Assembly (NCBI GenBank): GCA_041946825.1
Contig: JBHGBD010000003.1
Coordinates: 124,001 to 188,000, forward strand
Length of the DNA: 64,000 nt
Direction: 5' to 3'
Source: CAZTHM01 sp041946825
GTDB taxonomy: Bacteria; Acidobacteriota; Terriglobia; UBA7540
In this document: piece by piece, positions 40,807 through 50,575 of the stretch
How positions within the stretch are numbered: position 1 is the first letter of the stretch
How the letters are laid out: every line of letters starts with the position of its first letter
Notes under the pieces: generated by a model
Databases searched by the model: none
The model's input: only the letters and a program-made list of their open reading frames with translations
Told to the model about the DNA's origin: nothing
Program-made: the position numbers and the translations under genes

Positions 40807-43521
40807 TTATTGTCCCGTGAGCCTGAAGCTGTAACGGCCCGAACCGACTTCGAGCACGATGTTCTTGCCTTCCGTATGCCCGCCAGTCACGCCCGAGGTG
40901 CCGGGAACAAACTTGCCGTTCTCCCAAACGATGCGCTCACCTTCCTGCACCGTTACTTCCGTCATTTCCTCTTCCTTCGGGATGGTCACTGTCGCGACGC
41001 TATTCACAGGAATTGCGACATCGACAGTAATTGTTCCCGGAGAGCGCTTCCACGATGATGCAATCGTTCCGCGGACTGACTCTGTCGAAGCGCTGGCCCA
41101 TTTAAGGTCTCGCACGGCATGGGGCTCAATCCGAACCCGTCCGTAACCCGGAGTCTCGGCGTTGATCCCTGCCAGTGCCTGATAGAACCATGCGCCGATG
41201 CTGCCCATCATGGGGTGGTTGTGGGAATTCATCGAAGGGCCGAGGCGCTTCTGCCAAAGCTCCCAGAGCGTCGTGGCGCCGTTTTCGATCATGTACCCCC
41301 AGCTCGGGTAGGTGGTTTTCGCGGCCAGGTCATAAGCCAAGTCAGCCTCCCCGTTGCGAGTCAGGAGTGGAAGCAGGTATTTGACGCCGATGAATCCCGT
41401 GGTTACGTGCGAGTCATGGGCGTAGACAATGTCGTTAAAGAGACTCCCGCTCACCGCGCCTTGCGCGTCTTTGGGCACCATATCGAGAAACAAGGGCAGC
41501 GCGTTAGCCGTCTGCGAGCCATTGGCGTACACGCCGCGCTTGGGATCATAGAACTCGCGGTGGAACGCCTCCTTGATTTGCGCGCCGAGTTGCGTGTAAG
41601 TCTGCTCATCCGCAGACTTGCCCAGCAGCTTGGCGATTTTCGCGAGAACCTGAACGTCGTAATAAAAATAGAAATCGGATACCAGCGCGCCGGGAGTTTT
41701 CTCAATGGCCACCCAATCGCCGTAGTAGGAATAGCGCAGGACGTTGTCGGGAGCCTTGGTGCGCAGAAACTCGACGTACTTCTTCAGACCGTCGTAATTC
41801 TCTTCGAGGATTCTGCGGTCGCCATATTGCTCCCACATGTACCAGCAGATGAGCGGATAGGCCGTGCCCCACGCGGGGTCGGCGGGGCGGCTGCCGTATT
41901 TGTGCGGAACGGTGTCGGTAATCGTGCCGTCGGCGCCTTGCACGTCGCGGATGTCGCGCACGAAATTGGTATAGAAAGCCGCCATGTCGAAATTGAGCAT
42001 GGCCTCTTCCGCCGTGACGTGGGCGTCGCCCATCCAACCCATGCGCTCGTCGCGCTGGTCACAGTCGGTGGGAACGCTGTGCAGGTTGGTGCGCTGGCCC
42101 CAGCGGATAATCTTCTGAATTGCGTTGAGCGTGGGGTTGGACGCCGCGAAGCTTCCGATGGGTTCGACGGCCGAGTGCACCAGACGCCCACGCAGCGAGT
42201 CGAGGCTGGGCGTGCCGGGGAACCCGGTCACTTCGACGTAGCGGAACCCGTGATAGGTGAATCGCGGTTCCCAGGTTTCGACCCCCTCGCCCCGCAGGAT
42301 GTAAGTATCGCGAGCCTTGGCGCGGCGAATCGTCTCGCGGTTGATCATCCCATCGTCGTAAACCAGTTCCGCGAAACGCATGGTGACGGCCGCGCCGCGT
42401 GGGCCGCTCACGCGCAACTCGGCCCAGCCGCTGAAGTTCTGCCCCATGTCGTAGACGAAGACCCCAGGGCGGGGATTGGTCATCTTCACCGGCACCAGCG
42501 TGTCGATGACGCGAATGGGCGGCATCATCTGCGCGGAGAGCACGCCCCCCGGCGATTTTTCTTCCCGCGCCGCCTGCCACGAGGAATCGTTGAACCCAGG
42601 CGAATCCCAGCCGGGCATTTCACGGCGCGCGTCGTAGGTCTCGCCGTCGTAGATGCTGTCGCTCGTGATGGCTCCCTGCGTGGCCTTCCACGAGGTGTCG
42701 CTGACGACGGTGAGTTGCTTGCCGCCCTCCATCTCAATCTGAATTTGCAGGAACAGGGCAGGAGAAGAATACGGCGTAGCGATGGGCGGGCCGTAATGCT
42801 GGGGCGGCACGGCCCAGCCATTGCCGAGCATCGCGCCCACGGCGTTCGCGCCCTGGTGAAGTTGCTCCGTAATGTCGTAGGTGACGTAGAGAATGCGTTT
42901 GTCGTAGGTCGTCCACGCCGGGTCAAGAACGTTTTCGCCAACCTTCCGGCCATTCAGGCGCAACTCATAGTAACCGAGAGCCGTGACGTAAGCGCGCGCG
43001 CGGACAACTTTTGATGGCAGCGAGAATTCTTTGCGGAGTTGGTTGCCGCCGGCAATCCAGTGTGCCTTCCATTCCTCTGGGACAAGCAGCCCCATCTCGA
43101 ATTGCGCTGTGCGGGAGTAATCGCTGGCCCGTCCCTGCGCGTCCCAGGCGCGCACCTTCCAGAAATACGTGCGGCCACTTTCCAGCGACTTTCCAGCATA
43201 CACAACCTGTGTGGACTGGTCAGACGCGACTTTGCCCGTGTCCCACTGATCACCCTTGTCCTGGGCCAACAACTCGGTGCGAGTTGCAACCAGGATTTGA
43301 TACGCGGATTGCTTCTGCCCGCGCTCAGTGTGATCGAGCACCCAGAAAAAGCGCGGCTGCTTCACATCAATGCCCAGCGGGTCGGAGAGATATTCAACCC
43401 GCAGATTGGCGGGCGGCAGCGGCCCGTCAGCGGCAAGAACTGTCGGGAGAACATGAGACTTGAGTGCAAACAAGAAGGCGAGTGAACAGAAGATTCGGAA
43501 GGTATTCTTCAGCTGACCCAT
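40807..43521 (-). CDS. alpha-L-rhamnosidase (GH78)
   Basis: A 904-residue exported glycosidase with a signal peptide (IFCSLAFLFALKSHVLPTVLA). Domain order fits GH78: an N-terminal beta-sandwich (PANLRVEYLSDPLGIDVKQP), rhamnosidase N domain (RARAYVTALGYYELRLNGRK), concanavalin-like part, then the (alpha/alpha)6 barrel with the catalytic segment DCDQRDERMGWMGDAHVTAE and TITDTVPHKYG. The C-terminal beta-sandwich begins near RVRIEPHAVRDL. It removes terminal L-rhamnose from plant polysaccharides or glycosides. It stands alone, with no sugar transporter next to it. Confidence 0.95.
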   Translation of the reverse strand: MGQLKNTFRIFCSLAFLFALKSHVLPTVLAADGPLPPANLRVEYLSDPLGIDVKQPRFFWVLDHTERGQKQSAYQILVATRTELLAQDKGDQWDTGKVASDQSTQVVYAGKSLESGRTYFWKVRAWDAQGRASDYSRTAQFEMGLLVPEEWKAHWIAGGNQLRKEFSLPSKVVRARAYVTALGYYELRLNGRKVGENVLDPAWTTYDKRILYVTYDITEQLHQGANAVGAMLGNGWAVPPQHYGPPIATPYSSPALFLQIQIEMEGGKQLTVVSDTSWKATQGAITSDSIYDGETYDARREMPGWDSPGFNDSSWQAAREEKSPGGVLSAQMMPPIRVIDTLVPVKMTNPRPGVFVYDMGQNFSGWAELRVSGPRGAAVTMRFAELVYDDGMINRETIRRAKARDTYILRGEGVETWEPRFTYHGFRYVEVTGFPGTPSLDSLRGRLVHSAVEPIGSFAASNPTLNAIQKIIRWGQRTNLHSVPTDCDQRDERMGWMGDAHVTAEEAMLNFDMAAFYTNFVRDIRDVQGADGTITDTVPHKYGSRPADPAWGTAYPLICWYMWEQYGDRRILEENYDGLKKYVEFLRTKAPDNVLRYSYYGDWVAIEKTPGALVSDFYFYYDVQVLAKIAKLLGKSADEQTYTQLGAQIKEAFHREFYDPKRGVYANGSQTANALPLFLDMVPKDAQGAVSGSLFNDIVYAHDSHVTTGFIGVKYLLPLLTRNGEADLAYDLAAKTTYPSWGYMIENGATTLWELWQKRLGPSMNSHNHPMMGSIGAWFYQALAGINAETPGYGRVRIEPHAVRDLKWASASTESVRGTIASSWKRSPGTITVDVAIPVNSVATVTIPKEEEMTEVTVQEGERIVWENGKFVPGTSGVTGGHTEGKNIVLEVGSGRYSFRLTGQ

Positions 43522-43572
43522 AAAGCACCTCAGTTGGTTGAATAAGGGCGATCAAGTGGCCGGTGATCCTTG

Positions 43573-43603
43573 CTTGTCACTCGTCACTCATCACTTGTCA
43601 CTG
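43573..43603. repeat. GTGACAAGTGA-type simple repeat at the end of lutB
   Basis: TGTCACTCGTCACTCATCAC and following TTGTCACTG repeat a short unit. The stop codon of lutB (43591-43593) is inside it. The same kind of tract is at 62494-62523 beside the ORF6N gene. Confidence 0.5.
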
Positions 43604-45027
43604 ATTTCCTTCCATCTTTCCCGAAACGACTTTGGCGCGAGTCCCGGTAAATCGCGCCCCTGGGTCCAGCGGGACGCCGGAAACATCGGGGCTTTTCTGA
43701 TCCATCCCTGGCGCGCGACGAAGCGTTGGCCGAGCCGCGCCAGGCGCGCGCCAAGCGCGTACGCCCACGGCCGTTGCATGGCCCAGGCCCACAGGCGCAT
43801 GGAAGTCCGCTCGCTGAGCGGCGCGCCCGATGGTTTCGACACGGGAGCTTTTTCCTGTGCCTCGCTGCGCAGATGCAGGAGCAGATCGGGTATGTTGATC
43901 TTGACCGGACAAACGTCGCGGCACGCCCCGCAGAGCGACGACGCAAACGGCAGTTCGCGCGCCTTCTCAATCCCCGCCAATTGTGGCGTGACCAGCGCCC
44001 CGATCGGCCCGCTGTAAACCCAGCCGTAAGCGTGCCCGCCGATTTTGCGGTACACCGGACAGGTATTGAGGCAGGCGCCGCACCGGATGCAGTGGAGAAC
44101 TTCGCGCATCTTTTCGTCCGCCAGCGTGGCGATGCGCCCGTTATCTACCAGCACCACATGCATCTCTTCCGGGCCGTCTTCGCCCGGGCGACGCGGACCG
44201 GTTAGCAGGGAAGTATAGACGGTCAGCTTCTGTCCGGTCCCCGACCGGCCCAGCAGGCGCAGAAAGACCGCCAGGTCGGCGAAGCGCGGGATCAGTTTCT
44301 CGATGCCCGCAAGCGCCACGTGCACGCGCGGCGAAGTCGTGCACATGCGGATGTTGCCCTCGTTCTCGATGGTCACAATCGTGCCGGTCTCGGCCACGGC
44401 GAAATTGGCGCCGCTGAGACCCATGCTGGCGCTGGCAAACTTTTCGCGCAGCGCGCGCCGCGCGATGGCGGTCAATTGTTCGGGAACCTCAGTGGGCTCG
44501 GAATGCAGGTTCCTCTCGAAAAGGTTCGACACGTCGTGCCGAGTTTTGTGGATAGCGGGCGCGACGATGTGCGCCGGACGGTCTCCCGCCATCTGCACGA
44601 TGAACTCGCCGAGATCGGTTTCGAAAGGCCGGATGCCGGCTGCTTCGAGCGCGTGGTTCAGCTCGATTTCCTCGCTGACCATCGTCTTGCCTTTCACGAT
44701 TTCATTCGCGCCCGATTGCTCCGCGATCTTCCGCACGATGGTGCACGCTTCCTCGGCGGTCGCGGCCCAATGCACCTTGCCGCCGTTCTGCTCGACGCGG
44801 TCGGCAAACTGCATAAGGTAGAAATCCAGGTTCTGCATCACCTCGCGCTTGAGGGCTTGGGCTCGATCGCGGAGGCGCTGCCAGCCTGGAACTTCGGTGA
44901 TGGCCTGCAGGCGATGCGAGTAGAGGCGCAGGGTCGAGGAACGGTATGCCTCCTGAAGATGCGCGTCGGCGAGCGCCTGCTCGGCGTGCTCGTGGATCGC
45001 GTTGCTGGTGACGGGTTCTTCGCTCAT
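43591..45027 (-). CDS. lutB: lactate utilization iron-sulfur protein LutB
   Basis: A 478-residue cytoplasmic protein of the LutABC (LldEFG) L-lactate oxidation complex. The N-terminal LUD domain has SGANEIVKGKTMVSEEIELN and GANFAVAETGTIVTIENEGN. The ferredoxin domain carries two 4Fe-4S motifs, CIRCGACLNTCPVY and CGACRDVCPVKINIP. The C-terminal extension after SKPSGAPLSE is typical. lutA lies upstream on the same strand with a 145-base gap; lutC is not found in the window. Confidence 0.93.
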   Translation of the reverse strand: MSEEPVTSNAIHEHAEQALADAHLQEAYRSSTLRLYSHRLQAITEVPGWQRLRDRAQALKREVMQNLDFYLMQFADRVEQNGGKVHWAATAEEACTIVRKIAEQSGANEIVKGKTMVSEEIELNHALEAAGIRPFETDLGEFIVQMAGDRPAHIVAPAIHKTRHDVSNLFERNLHSEPTEVPEQLTAIARRALREKFASASMGLSGANFAVAETGTIVTIENEGNIRMCTTSPRVHVALAGIEKLIPRFADLAVFLRLLGRSGTGQKLTVYTSLLTGPRRPGEDGPEEMHVVLVDNGRIATLADEKMREVLHCIRCGACLNTCPVYRKIGGHAYGWVYSGPIGALVTPQLAGIEKARELPFASSLCGACRDVCPVKINIPDLLLHLRSEAQEKAPVSKPSGAPLSERTSMRLWAWAMQRPWAYALGARLARLGQRFVARQGWIRKAPMFPASRWTQGRDLPGLAPKSFRERWKEISDK

Positions 45028-45172
45028 GGATTTAGTGACCGGCGACAGTCCCTGCCTGGCGAAAGCTCTCAGCCATCAGCTCTCAGCAGAACCCGTGCTT
45101 GCTGATGGCTGAATCCTGACGGCTGAGAGCCCTCACGATAATCACCCGAGGGTGGCGCGACGGCCGGCCCCG

Positions 45173-45922
45173 TCATTCCTGCATCGCCAGCAGCTCCGCC
45201 AAGTGCAGCGTCTTGAGCGGCAACCCTTGGCGGTGAATCAAGCCTGCGAGGTGCATCAGGCAGCCGGAATCGTTCGCGACCAGGTACTCGGCGCCCGTGG
45301 CCGCGGCGGCGCGCGCCTTGTCCTCCCCCATGGCGACTGAAACTCCCGGGAACTTCACAGAAAAAGTTCCGCCAAACCCGCAGCACACCTGGTTATCCTG
45401 AAGTTCCACCAGTTCGACGTCGCGCACCGCGCGGAGCAATCTCCGCGGTTCTTTCTCGATGCCCAGCTCGCGCAGCAAGTGGCAGGAATCGTGATATGCG
45501 ACGCGATGAGGAAACCGCGCGCCCACGTCCTCGACCTTGAGCACCTTGACGAGAAACTCCGAAAACTCGAAGAAGCGGGTTCGCAGGCTCTCAACCTTTT
45601 TCCGGCGCTCCGGATCTTCGGCAAAAAGCTCCGGATAGAAAACGCGAACCATCGACGTGCAGGAACCCGAGGGGGCGACCACGTAGTCCGAGCCGTCAAA
45701 GAGATCGAGGACGCGCGCGGCCACGGCGCGCGCTTCATCGCGATAGCCGGTGTTGAAGGCCGGCTGGCCGCAACAGGTTTGCGCGGGGTTGAAGGCAACC
45801 TCGACCCCCAGCCGCCGCAACACGCGCACCGCCGCTTCGCCCACGTGCGGGAAGAATTGGTCGCCCAGGCAGGTAATGAAAAGCGCGACGCGCAATCTCT
45901 TTTGTGGCGGCGCCGCGCTCAT
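45173..45922 (-). CDS. lutA: lactate utilization (Fe-S)-binding protein LutA
   Basis: A 249-residue CCG-domain protein. The two cysteine-rich CCG blocks are seen around FNPAQTCCGQPAFNTGY and NQVCCGFGGTFSVKFPG, each with a partner Cys-Cys or Cys (SCTSM, SGCLMHLAG). It passes electrons from lactate oxidation within the LutABC complex. Its start codon overlaps the stop of the MBL-fold gene by four bases. Confidence 0.92.
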   Translation of the reverse strand: MSAAPPQKRLRVALFITCLGDQFFPHVGEAAVRVLRRLGVEVAFNPAQTCCGQPAFNTGYRDEARAVAARVLDLFDGSDYVVAPSGSCTSMVRVFYPELFAEDPERRKKVESLRTRFFEFSEFLVKVLKVEDVGARFPHRVAYHDSCHLLRELGIEKEPRRLLRAVRDVELVELQDNQVCCGFGGTFSVKFPGVSVAMGEDKARAAAATGAEYLVANDSGCLMHLAGLIHRQGLPLKTLHLAELLAMQE

Positions 45923-46692
45923 GCCACCTTCCCGTCGGGAAAACGCTTCAGCACTTCGGGGTCATAAAGCGGGATCACCACGTCCGCCACCCTGCGAAGG
46001 CGCTCGTAGGCTGCAAGGCATTCCGGCAGGCTTTCCATGATTCCCAGCGGGTGATTGTGTTCGATGTTTCCGTATTTGAAACAGCAGTCGGTCACGGCGA
46101 CGACTCCCTCACTCGTTTCGATCAGGTAGGCCATCGACGAGCGATGGTGCGCGCCGACCCAGATGGCACGAATGCCGGGAAGGATTTCTTCCTCATCCTC
46201 GAGCAACTGCAGCTTTTCGGGAGATTCGACGGTCAGGTAGGTCAGCGCGTCGTCGGGAATACGCAATTTGCGCGGCACGTGCATTTCGTACGGCGGAGCA
46301 TGGAAATCCTCGATCCACCCACGGCGCGAAATACAGATGCGGGCGTTGTGAAACAGCGGGATGTTGCCAACCGCGTAAGCCTGCAACGGCGTGATGAGAA
46401 CAAAATCCACATCGGCGGGCGTCAGATCGTGCCGGCCGAGCTGCATCTCCGGAGATTCGTTTTTTTGGCGGACCAGCGCGCCGCGTGGCCCAAAGGCCGA
46501 GGTCCACCGGGCGTTAAGCGATCCGAGGTCGGCAGGCGGCCCGGTGTTCACGATCGCCACCTTGCCGCCTCCCCGAATCAAGACCATGTAGAAGTAAAGG
46601 TCTTCCCAGTCGTCCCAGCGGTCCATCCAGAAGACCTCCGGGCCGCGGACTTGACACTGTCCCATCTTGAGAACGTCGACTGAGTAGGTCAT
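45919..46692 (-). CDS. MBL-fold protein with lost HxHxDH metal motif
   Basis: A 257-residue metallo-beta-lactamase fold protein resembling the N-acyl-homoserine lactonase/AttM group: KVAIVNTGPP near residue 45, then ADVDFVLI and GNIPLFHNARICISRRGW. Where family enzymes have THLHFDHVGN, this protein has TPLQAYAVGN (101-110), so three His and the Asp are gone. The later His region (WVGAHHRSSMAYLIET) and the Asp in AVTDCCFKYGN are retained. It is therefore likely a non-catalytic member, or binds a ligand rather than metal. It is coupled to lutA by an ATGA overlap. Confidence 0.85.
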   Translation of the reverse strand: MTYSVDVLKMGQCQVRGPEVFWMDRWDDWEDLYFYMVLIRGGGKVAIVNTGPPADLGSLNARWTSAFGPRGALVRQKNESPEMQLGRHDLTPADVDFVLITPLQAYAVGNIPLFHNARICISRRGWIEDFHAPPYEMHVPRKLRIPDDALTYLTVESPEKLQLLEDEEEILPGIRAIWVGAHHRSSMAYLIETSEGVVAVTDCCFKYGNIEHNHPLGIMESLPECLAAYERLRRVADVVIPLYDPEVLKRFPDGKVA

Positions 46693-46855
46693 GACGGCCG
46701 GGTCGAAGGGACACGCTACAGAAAATTTGGAGACAGGTCAAGCCGTGACCCCGATCCTGAAGTCCCCATGCGGAGGCCGAGCGACCCAGCCGCGCAACTT
46801 GCCCGGCCTTTCGGCTTGATAATTCAGCATTCTTAATTCATCATCCAGAGATCCC

Positions 46856-47584
46856 ATGGGTCTGCTGCAACGGGTCCAGACACTTTTCCGGTTCTTCCTG
46901 CTATTTACCGTGCTCGTCGCGGTGGCGTTGATCAGCGCGGTCCTGACCATCCGGCTGACGATCCACGGCCGCCAGGAGACAATGCCCAATCTCGTGGGTC
47001 AGGCCTTGGAGGCGGCGCAAAGCACCGCCAGCGGGCTCGACTTGGAGCTCAAAGTGGAAGACAAGCTTTTCAATGCCAAGTTTCCCGTCAACCAGATCGT
47101 CTCCCAGCAGCCGCTACCGGGAACGCCCATCAAGGCCGGGCAGTTGGTGCATGTTATTGTCGGCCTTGGGCCCCCCCGGGTGGTCGTGCCGAATCTCGTG
47201 GGCTCGAGCCTGCGCGCCGCACAAATCACGGCGGTCCAACGAGGCCTGACCGTTGGAAGCGTGACCGCGCTCCCGCTGCCGGGCGGCGAGCCCGACCAGG
47301 TCCTGGCCCAGGATCCTCCGCCCGCCAGCCCTGACGTCCACAGCCCGGTGGTCAATTTCCTGGTTGCCGCCAACCCACCCCCGCCCTCTTATCTGTGTCC
47401 CAACTTTGTAGGCCAGGGCATTACCGGGGCTCGACGAGAGTTGGAGAAGGCTGGAATGAAAGTCGGTGAGACCATTCCCGTTGCCACCGACGCCGCGCCC
47501 AAGGGGACCATCCTCACCCAGTCGCCTGCCGCGGGAAGCAAGATCGGGCCCGACACCGTCTTCACCTTTCAAATTTCCGAGTAG
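46856..47584 (+). CDS. membrane-anchored PASTA-domain protein
   Basis: A 242-residue protein with one N-terminal transmembrane helix (about residues 12-32) and three extracytoplasmic PASTA domains: about 41-106 (MPNLVGQALEAAQS..., IVSQQPLPGTPIKAGQ), 110-173 (VPNLVGSSLRAAQITA) and 177-241 (CPNFVGQGITGARREL, ILTQSPAAGSKIG). PASTA domains bind peptidoglycan or muropeptides, usually at the end of Ser/Thr kinases or PBPs; here there is no kinase. Isolated PASTA proteins of this layout are common in Acidobacteriota. The 220 bases that follow hold no gene. Confidence 0.9.
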   Translation: MGLLQRVQTLFRFFLLFTVLVAVALISAVLTIRLTIHGRQETMPNLVGQALEAAQSTASGLDLELKVEDKLFNAKFPVNQIVSQQPLPGTPIKAGQLVHVIVGLGPPRVVVPNLVGSSLRAAQITAVQRGLTVGSVTALPLPGGEPDQVLAQDPPPASPDVHSPVVNFLVAANPPPPSYLCPNFVGQGITGARRELEKAGMKVGETIPVATDAAPKGTILTQSPAAGSKIGPDTVFTFQISE

Positions 47585-47806
47585 GCGCCGAGTTTGCCTT
47601 TCCTCCGCCAGGATCTACCTCGAACGGCCTTGCCAGGATCAAGGGCGCACACTCAACTGCAGGCAACCCGACTCTCCTTCTCGGACACAATGTCGCTCAA
47701 GGCCTGTGGAAAGATTCCACTTTCCGGCATGAGAACTGCAACACTCTGTCCGCTACGGCCCAAAGTCGGTTGCTTTGTCATGAATCGACGGCGCTTGTGA
47801 GAAGAA

Positions 47807-50032
47807 ATGCGCGGAATCCCCCAGGCAGAAACCCGAGCTTCCAGCCCCATCAATCGGACAGAAAGTCATAACCTGTATGACTCTCCTCTAGCCAACCGGA
47901 AGTCCAAGGGCAAGTTTCGCTTTCTCGCCCTGCTCTCGGTACTCGGCTTGATGATTCTGTTCGCAGTCGGCCCGGCCCGCGCGGCTGAGGAATGCCTCAC
48001 CTGCCACATCCCCGGCGGAGGGCTCACAAACTCGCATGGCAAGAACATTACGGTGAACGGGGACGCCCTCAAGAAAAGCGTCCACGGCGGGCTGAGCTGC
48101 CTGGATTGCCATCCCGGTGCGGCGAAGGACGGTCACACGGCCAAGACCGCGTCGGCGTCCTGTCTCTCCTGCCATCCCGATGCGTCAACGGATCTCGCCA
48201 AGAGCGCGCACGCGGCGCTCGGAAGCGCGGACAGTTCTTCGACCTGCATCAGTTGTCATGGCGATCACAACGTGGCGCGGCCGCGCGAGCGCGGCGCGCA
48301 ACTCTGCGCGACGTGCCACGAATCGGAGGTCAAGCAATTCGCCGCCAGCGTCCACGGTCGCGAAGGGCGGCGCGGCAATGGCGACGCGCCCCGTTGCAAT
48401 GACTGCCACGGCCCCGCTCACCAGACGCTCGCCGCCAGCGACGGCAACTCCATGGTCAGCAAATCACGGCTGCCCGAAACCTGCGGCCGCTGCCACTCGA
48501 ATCCGGAATTCGCGCGCAAATACATGTTCGCGATCGCCAAGCCCGTCGAGGCTTACCAGGCCAGCGTTCACGGCAAGGCGATTCGCGAAGGCAAGATGAA
48601 CGCCGCGGTCTGCAACGATTGCCACGGCGTGCACGATATCCTGCCGGCGTCGGACGCGCATTCCTCCATTGCCAAGGCTCGTGTGGGCAGCACCTGCGCC
48701 AAGTGCCATGAAGATGTCTTTAAGGTCTACAAGGAGAGCATTCACGGTCGCGCGGTGGCGGCGGGCGTGCGGGAATCTCCGACGTGCACGGACTGCCACG
48801 GCGAGCACCGCATCCTCGGCCCGGGCGACCCCGGCTCGCCCGTTGCGGCGTCGAATGTCTCCAGCGTGACGTGCTCCCACTGCCATGGCGACACGCGCCT
48901 GACGGCCCGGCTCGATTTGCCCGCCGGCCGCGTGGCCAGCTACGAAAACAGTTTCCACGGCCTGGCTGCCAAGTCCGGGCGGAAGACGGTCGCCAACTGC
49001 GCGAGCTGTCACGGCGTCCACAACATCCTGCCCTCGAGCGACCCGCGCTCGACCATCGCCAAGGCCAACCTGCCCAAGACCTGCGGCCAGTGCCATCCCG
49101 ACGCTGGGACGCGTTTCGCCATCGGGCCCGTGCACGTCGTGGCCGCGGCGGCGGGGAGCAATCGCCTGCTTTACTTTGTCCGGCTGTTTTACCTCTTCAC
49201 GATTCCCACCGTTCTGGGCTTCATGTTTCTTCACAACCTGCTCGACTGGTGGCGCAAGGCGCGGCGCAAGCTGGCCGAATATCGCGCGTCGCACCTTGTG
49301 TTGCGCCTGACTTTCAGCGAGCGGATCCAGCACGTTCTTCTCCTTGGGAGTTTCATCACGCTCGTCGTCACGGGCTTCGCGCTCAAATTTCCCGAGAGCT
49401 TCTGGGCCGCTCCCATCGTGCAGTGGGAAGGCAGCTACCCCGTGCGCGGCTGGATTCACCGCATCGCCGGGCTGGTGCTGATCGGCGCGTCCATCTACCA
49501 CGCGATTTACCTGCTCTTCTGGAAGAGCGGCCGCCGCTGGGCGCGCGAGATGCTCCCCCGCGTGCGCGATGTGCGCGACGCGGTCGCCTACGTCGGTTAC
49601 AACCTCGGGTATCGGCGCCAGATGCCGAGCTTCACGAAGTTCAACTACGCCGAGAAGGCCGAGTATTGGGCGCTCGTCTGGGGAACGATCGTGATGGCGA
49701 TTACGGGCATCCTGTTGTGGGCCCACGATCCGGTGTTGAAGTATCTGTCGACCGCGTGGATCGACGTCTCGACCGCCATCCACTACTACGAAGCCATTCT
49801 GGCTACGCTCGCCATCGTCATCTGGCACTTCTACGCCGTCATCTTCGATCCCGACGTTTATCCCCTCAAGTGGACCTTCTTCACCGGCCGCGCGCCCGAA
49901 CATGAGGTCCGGGAAATCGCGCCCGCACCCGCGCTTGCCGGCGAATCCGACTCTCAGCTTGCTCCTATCACGAACTCTCCGGCCGAAGCCGAACCGGAGT
50001 CCGAGCCTGCCACCGAAGCGAAAGAAGCCTGA
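47807..50032 (+). CDS. fused multihaem cytochrome c (13 CXXCH) and b-type membrane cytochrome
   Basis: A 741-residue protein. After an N-terminal hydrophobic segment (about residues 36-58) come 13 CXXCH haem motifs in about residues 60-435, with repeated CHGVH and SSDPRSTIAKANLP-like units. The C-terminal third has about five transmembrane helices with His residues in WIHRIAGLVLIGASIYHAIY and IVIWHFYAVIFDP, resembling the cytochrome b561/Ni-Fe-hydrogenase b family. Such c/b fusions (CbcL-like) are quinol oxidases feeding periplasmic or extracellular acceptors. A second, larger protein of the same design lies convergent at 51516-54323. The C-terminal 40 residues are acidic. Confidence 0.9.
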   Translation: MRGIPQAETRASSPINRTESHNLYDSPLANRKSKGKFRFLALLSVLGLMILFAVGPARAAEECLTCHIPGGGLTNSHGKNITVNGDALKKSVHGGLSCLDCHPGAAKDGHTAKTASASCLSCHPDASTDLAKSAHAALGSADSSSTCISCHGDHNVARPRERGAQLCATCHESEVKQFAASVHGREGRRGNGDAPRCNDCHGPAHQTLAASDGNSMVSKSRLPETCGRCHSNPEFARKYMFAIAKPVEAYQASVHGKAIREGKMNAAVCNDCHGVHDILPASDAHSSIAKARVGSTCAKCHEDVFKVYKESIHGRAVAAGVRESPTCTDCHGEHRILGPGDPGSPVAASNVSSVTCSHCHGDTRLTARLDLPAGRVASYENSFHGLAAKSGRKTVANCASCHGVHNILPSSDPRSTIAKANLPKTCGQCHPDAGTRFAIGPVHVVAAAAGSNRLLYFVRLFYLFTIPTVLGFMFLHNLLDWWRKARRKLAEYRASHLVLRLTFSERIQHVLLLGSFITLVVTGFALKFPESFWAAPIVQWEGSYPVRGWIHRIAGLVLIGASIYHAIYLLFWKSGRRWAREMLPRVRDVRDAVAYVGYNLGYRRQMPSFTKFNYAEKAEYWALVWGTIVMAITGILLWAHDPVLKYLSTAWIDVSTAIHYYEAILATLAIVIWHFYAVIFDPDVYPLKWTFFTGRAPEHEVREIAPAPALAGESDSQLAPITNSPAEAEPESEPATEAKEA

Positions 50033-50060
50033 GGTTGGCAAGCTTCGTCTGGAGATTTAA

Positions 50061-50110
50061 GCCCTCTCCCCCTGGGAGAGGGTGTCCGCCGCGGCGGACG
50101 GGTGAGGGCC
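50061..50110. repeat. palindromic repeat (GGGAGAGGG family)
   Basis: GCCCTCTCCCCCTGGGAGAG followed by TCCGCCGCGGCGGACGGGTGAGGGC, directly after the cytochrome stop. Same family as 2305-2343, 4709-4850 and 50649-50712. Confidence 0.75.
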
Positions 50111-50575
50111 AAACCTTGCACCGCTCGGGCACACATTTCTAAACTTGTAAACATCCAAGCGCGGAATTGGCCTTGCCCTCGCGAGGCTGGGGCGAGCCAG
50201 ACCGCGAGGCAGAATATCGGACAGTTTGTCGCTACTGCAATATCGGCTTTGTTTTTCGGCAGTTGAAGAGTGTATTGTAGCTGTATGGGGAAGAAGGACT
50301 TAGATCCTATTGTGGGCTCCGACTTGTCAGGTTCGATCAGATCGAGCCACGATTCAGCTTTGTTCGCCCCGAATCCAGCTTTGTTTTGACCACAATTTCG
50401 AGGCCCGACACTTTATTTTCAATATGTTACGTGGCGTCTCCGAGTAAAAACTACACGATTTTCTGTAGCGAATCTGTATTGCATGTGCTTCAGGCTTTCT
50501 GTCCCCTATTTCAAAAGTAGTGAACTCGGCTGCTGCAATTCCGACACCGCTCCTTCTTGCAAGAAAGCGACAAAA
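50111..50575. other. gene-poor, AT-richer region
   Basis: About 465 bases with lower GC than both sides and no frame of convincing coding character. It lies downstream of an orphan minus-strand promoter (50587-50615). A GTG preceded by AAGGAG (near 50545) opens a frame of only 13 codons. It may be the remnant of a lost gene or encode a small RNA. Confidence 0.35.

Noticed and set aside
41119..43014. Plus-strand frame of 631 codons opposite the rhamnosidase gene
   Set aside because: Antisense to a clear GH78 enzyme with catalytic motifs; composition typical of a shadow frame.
48464..50041. Minus-strand frame of 525 codons opposite the 13-haem cytochrome
   Set aside because: The plus strand has 13 CXXCH motifs and membrane helices; the antisense frame has no domain.
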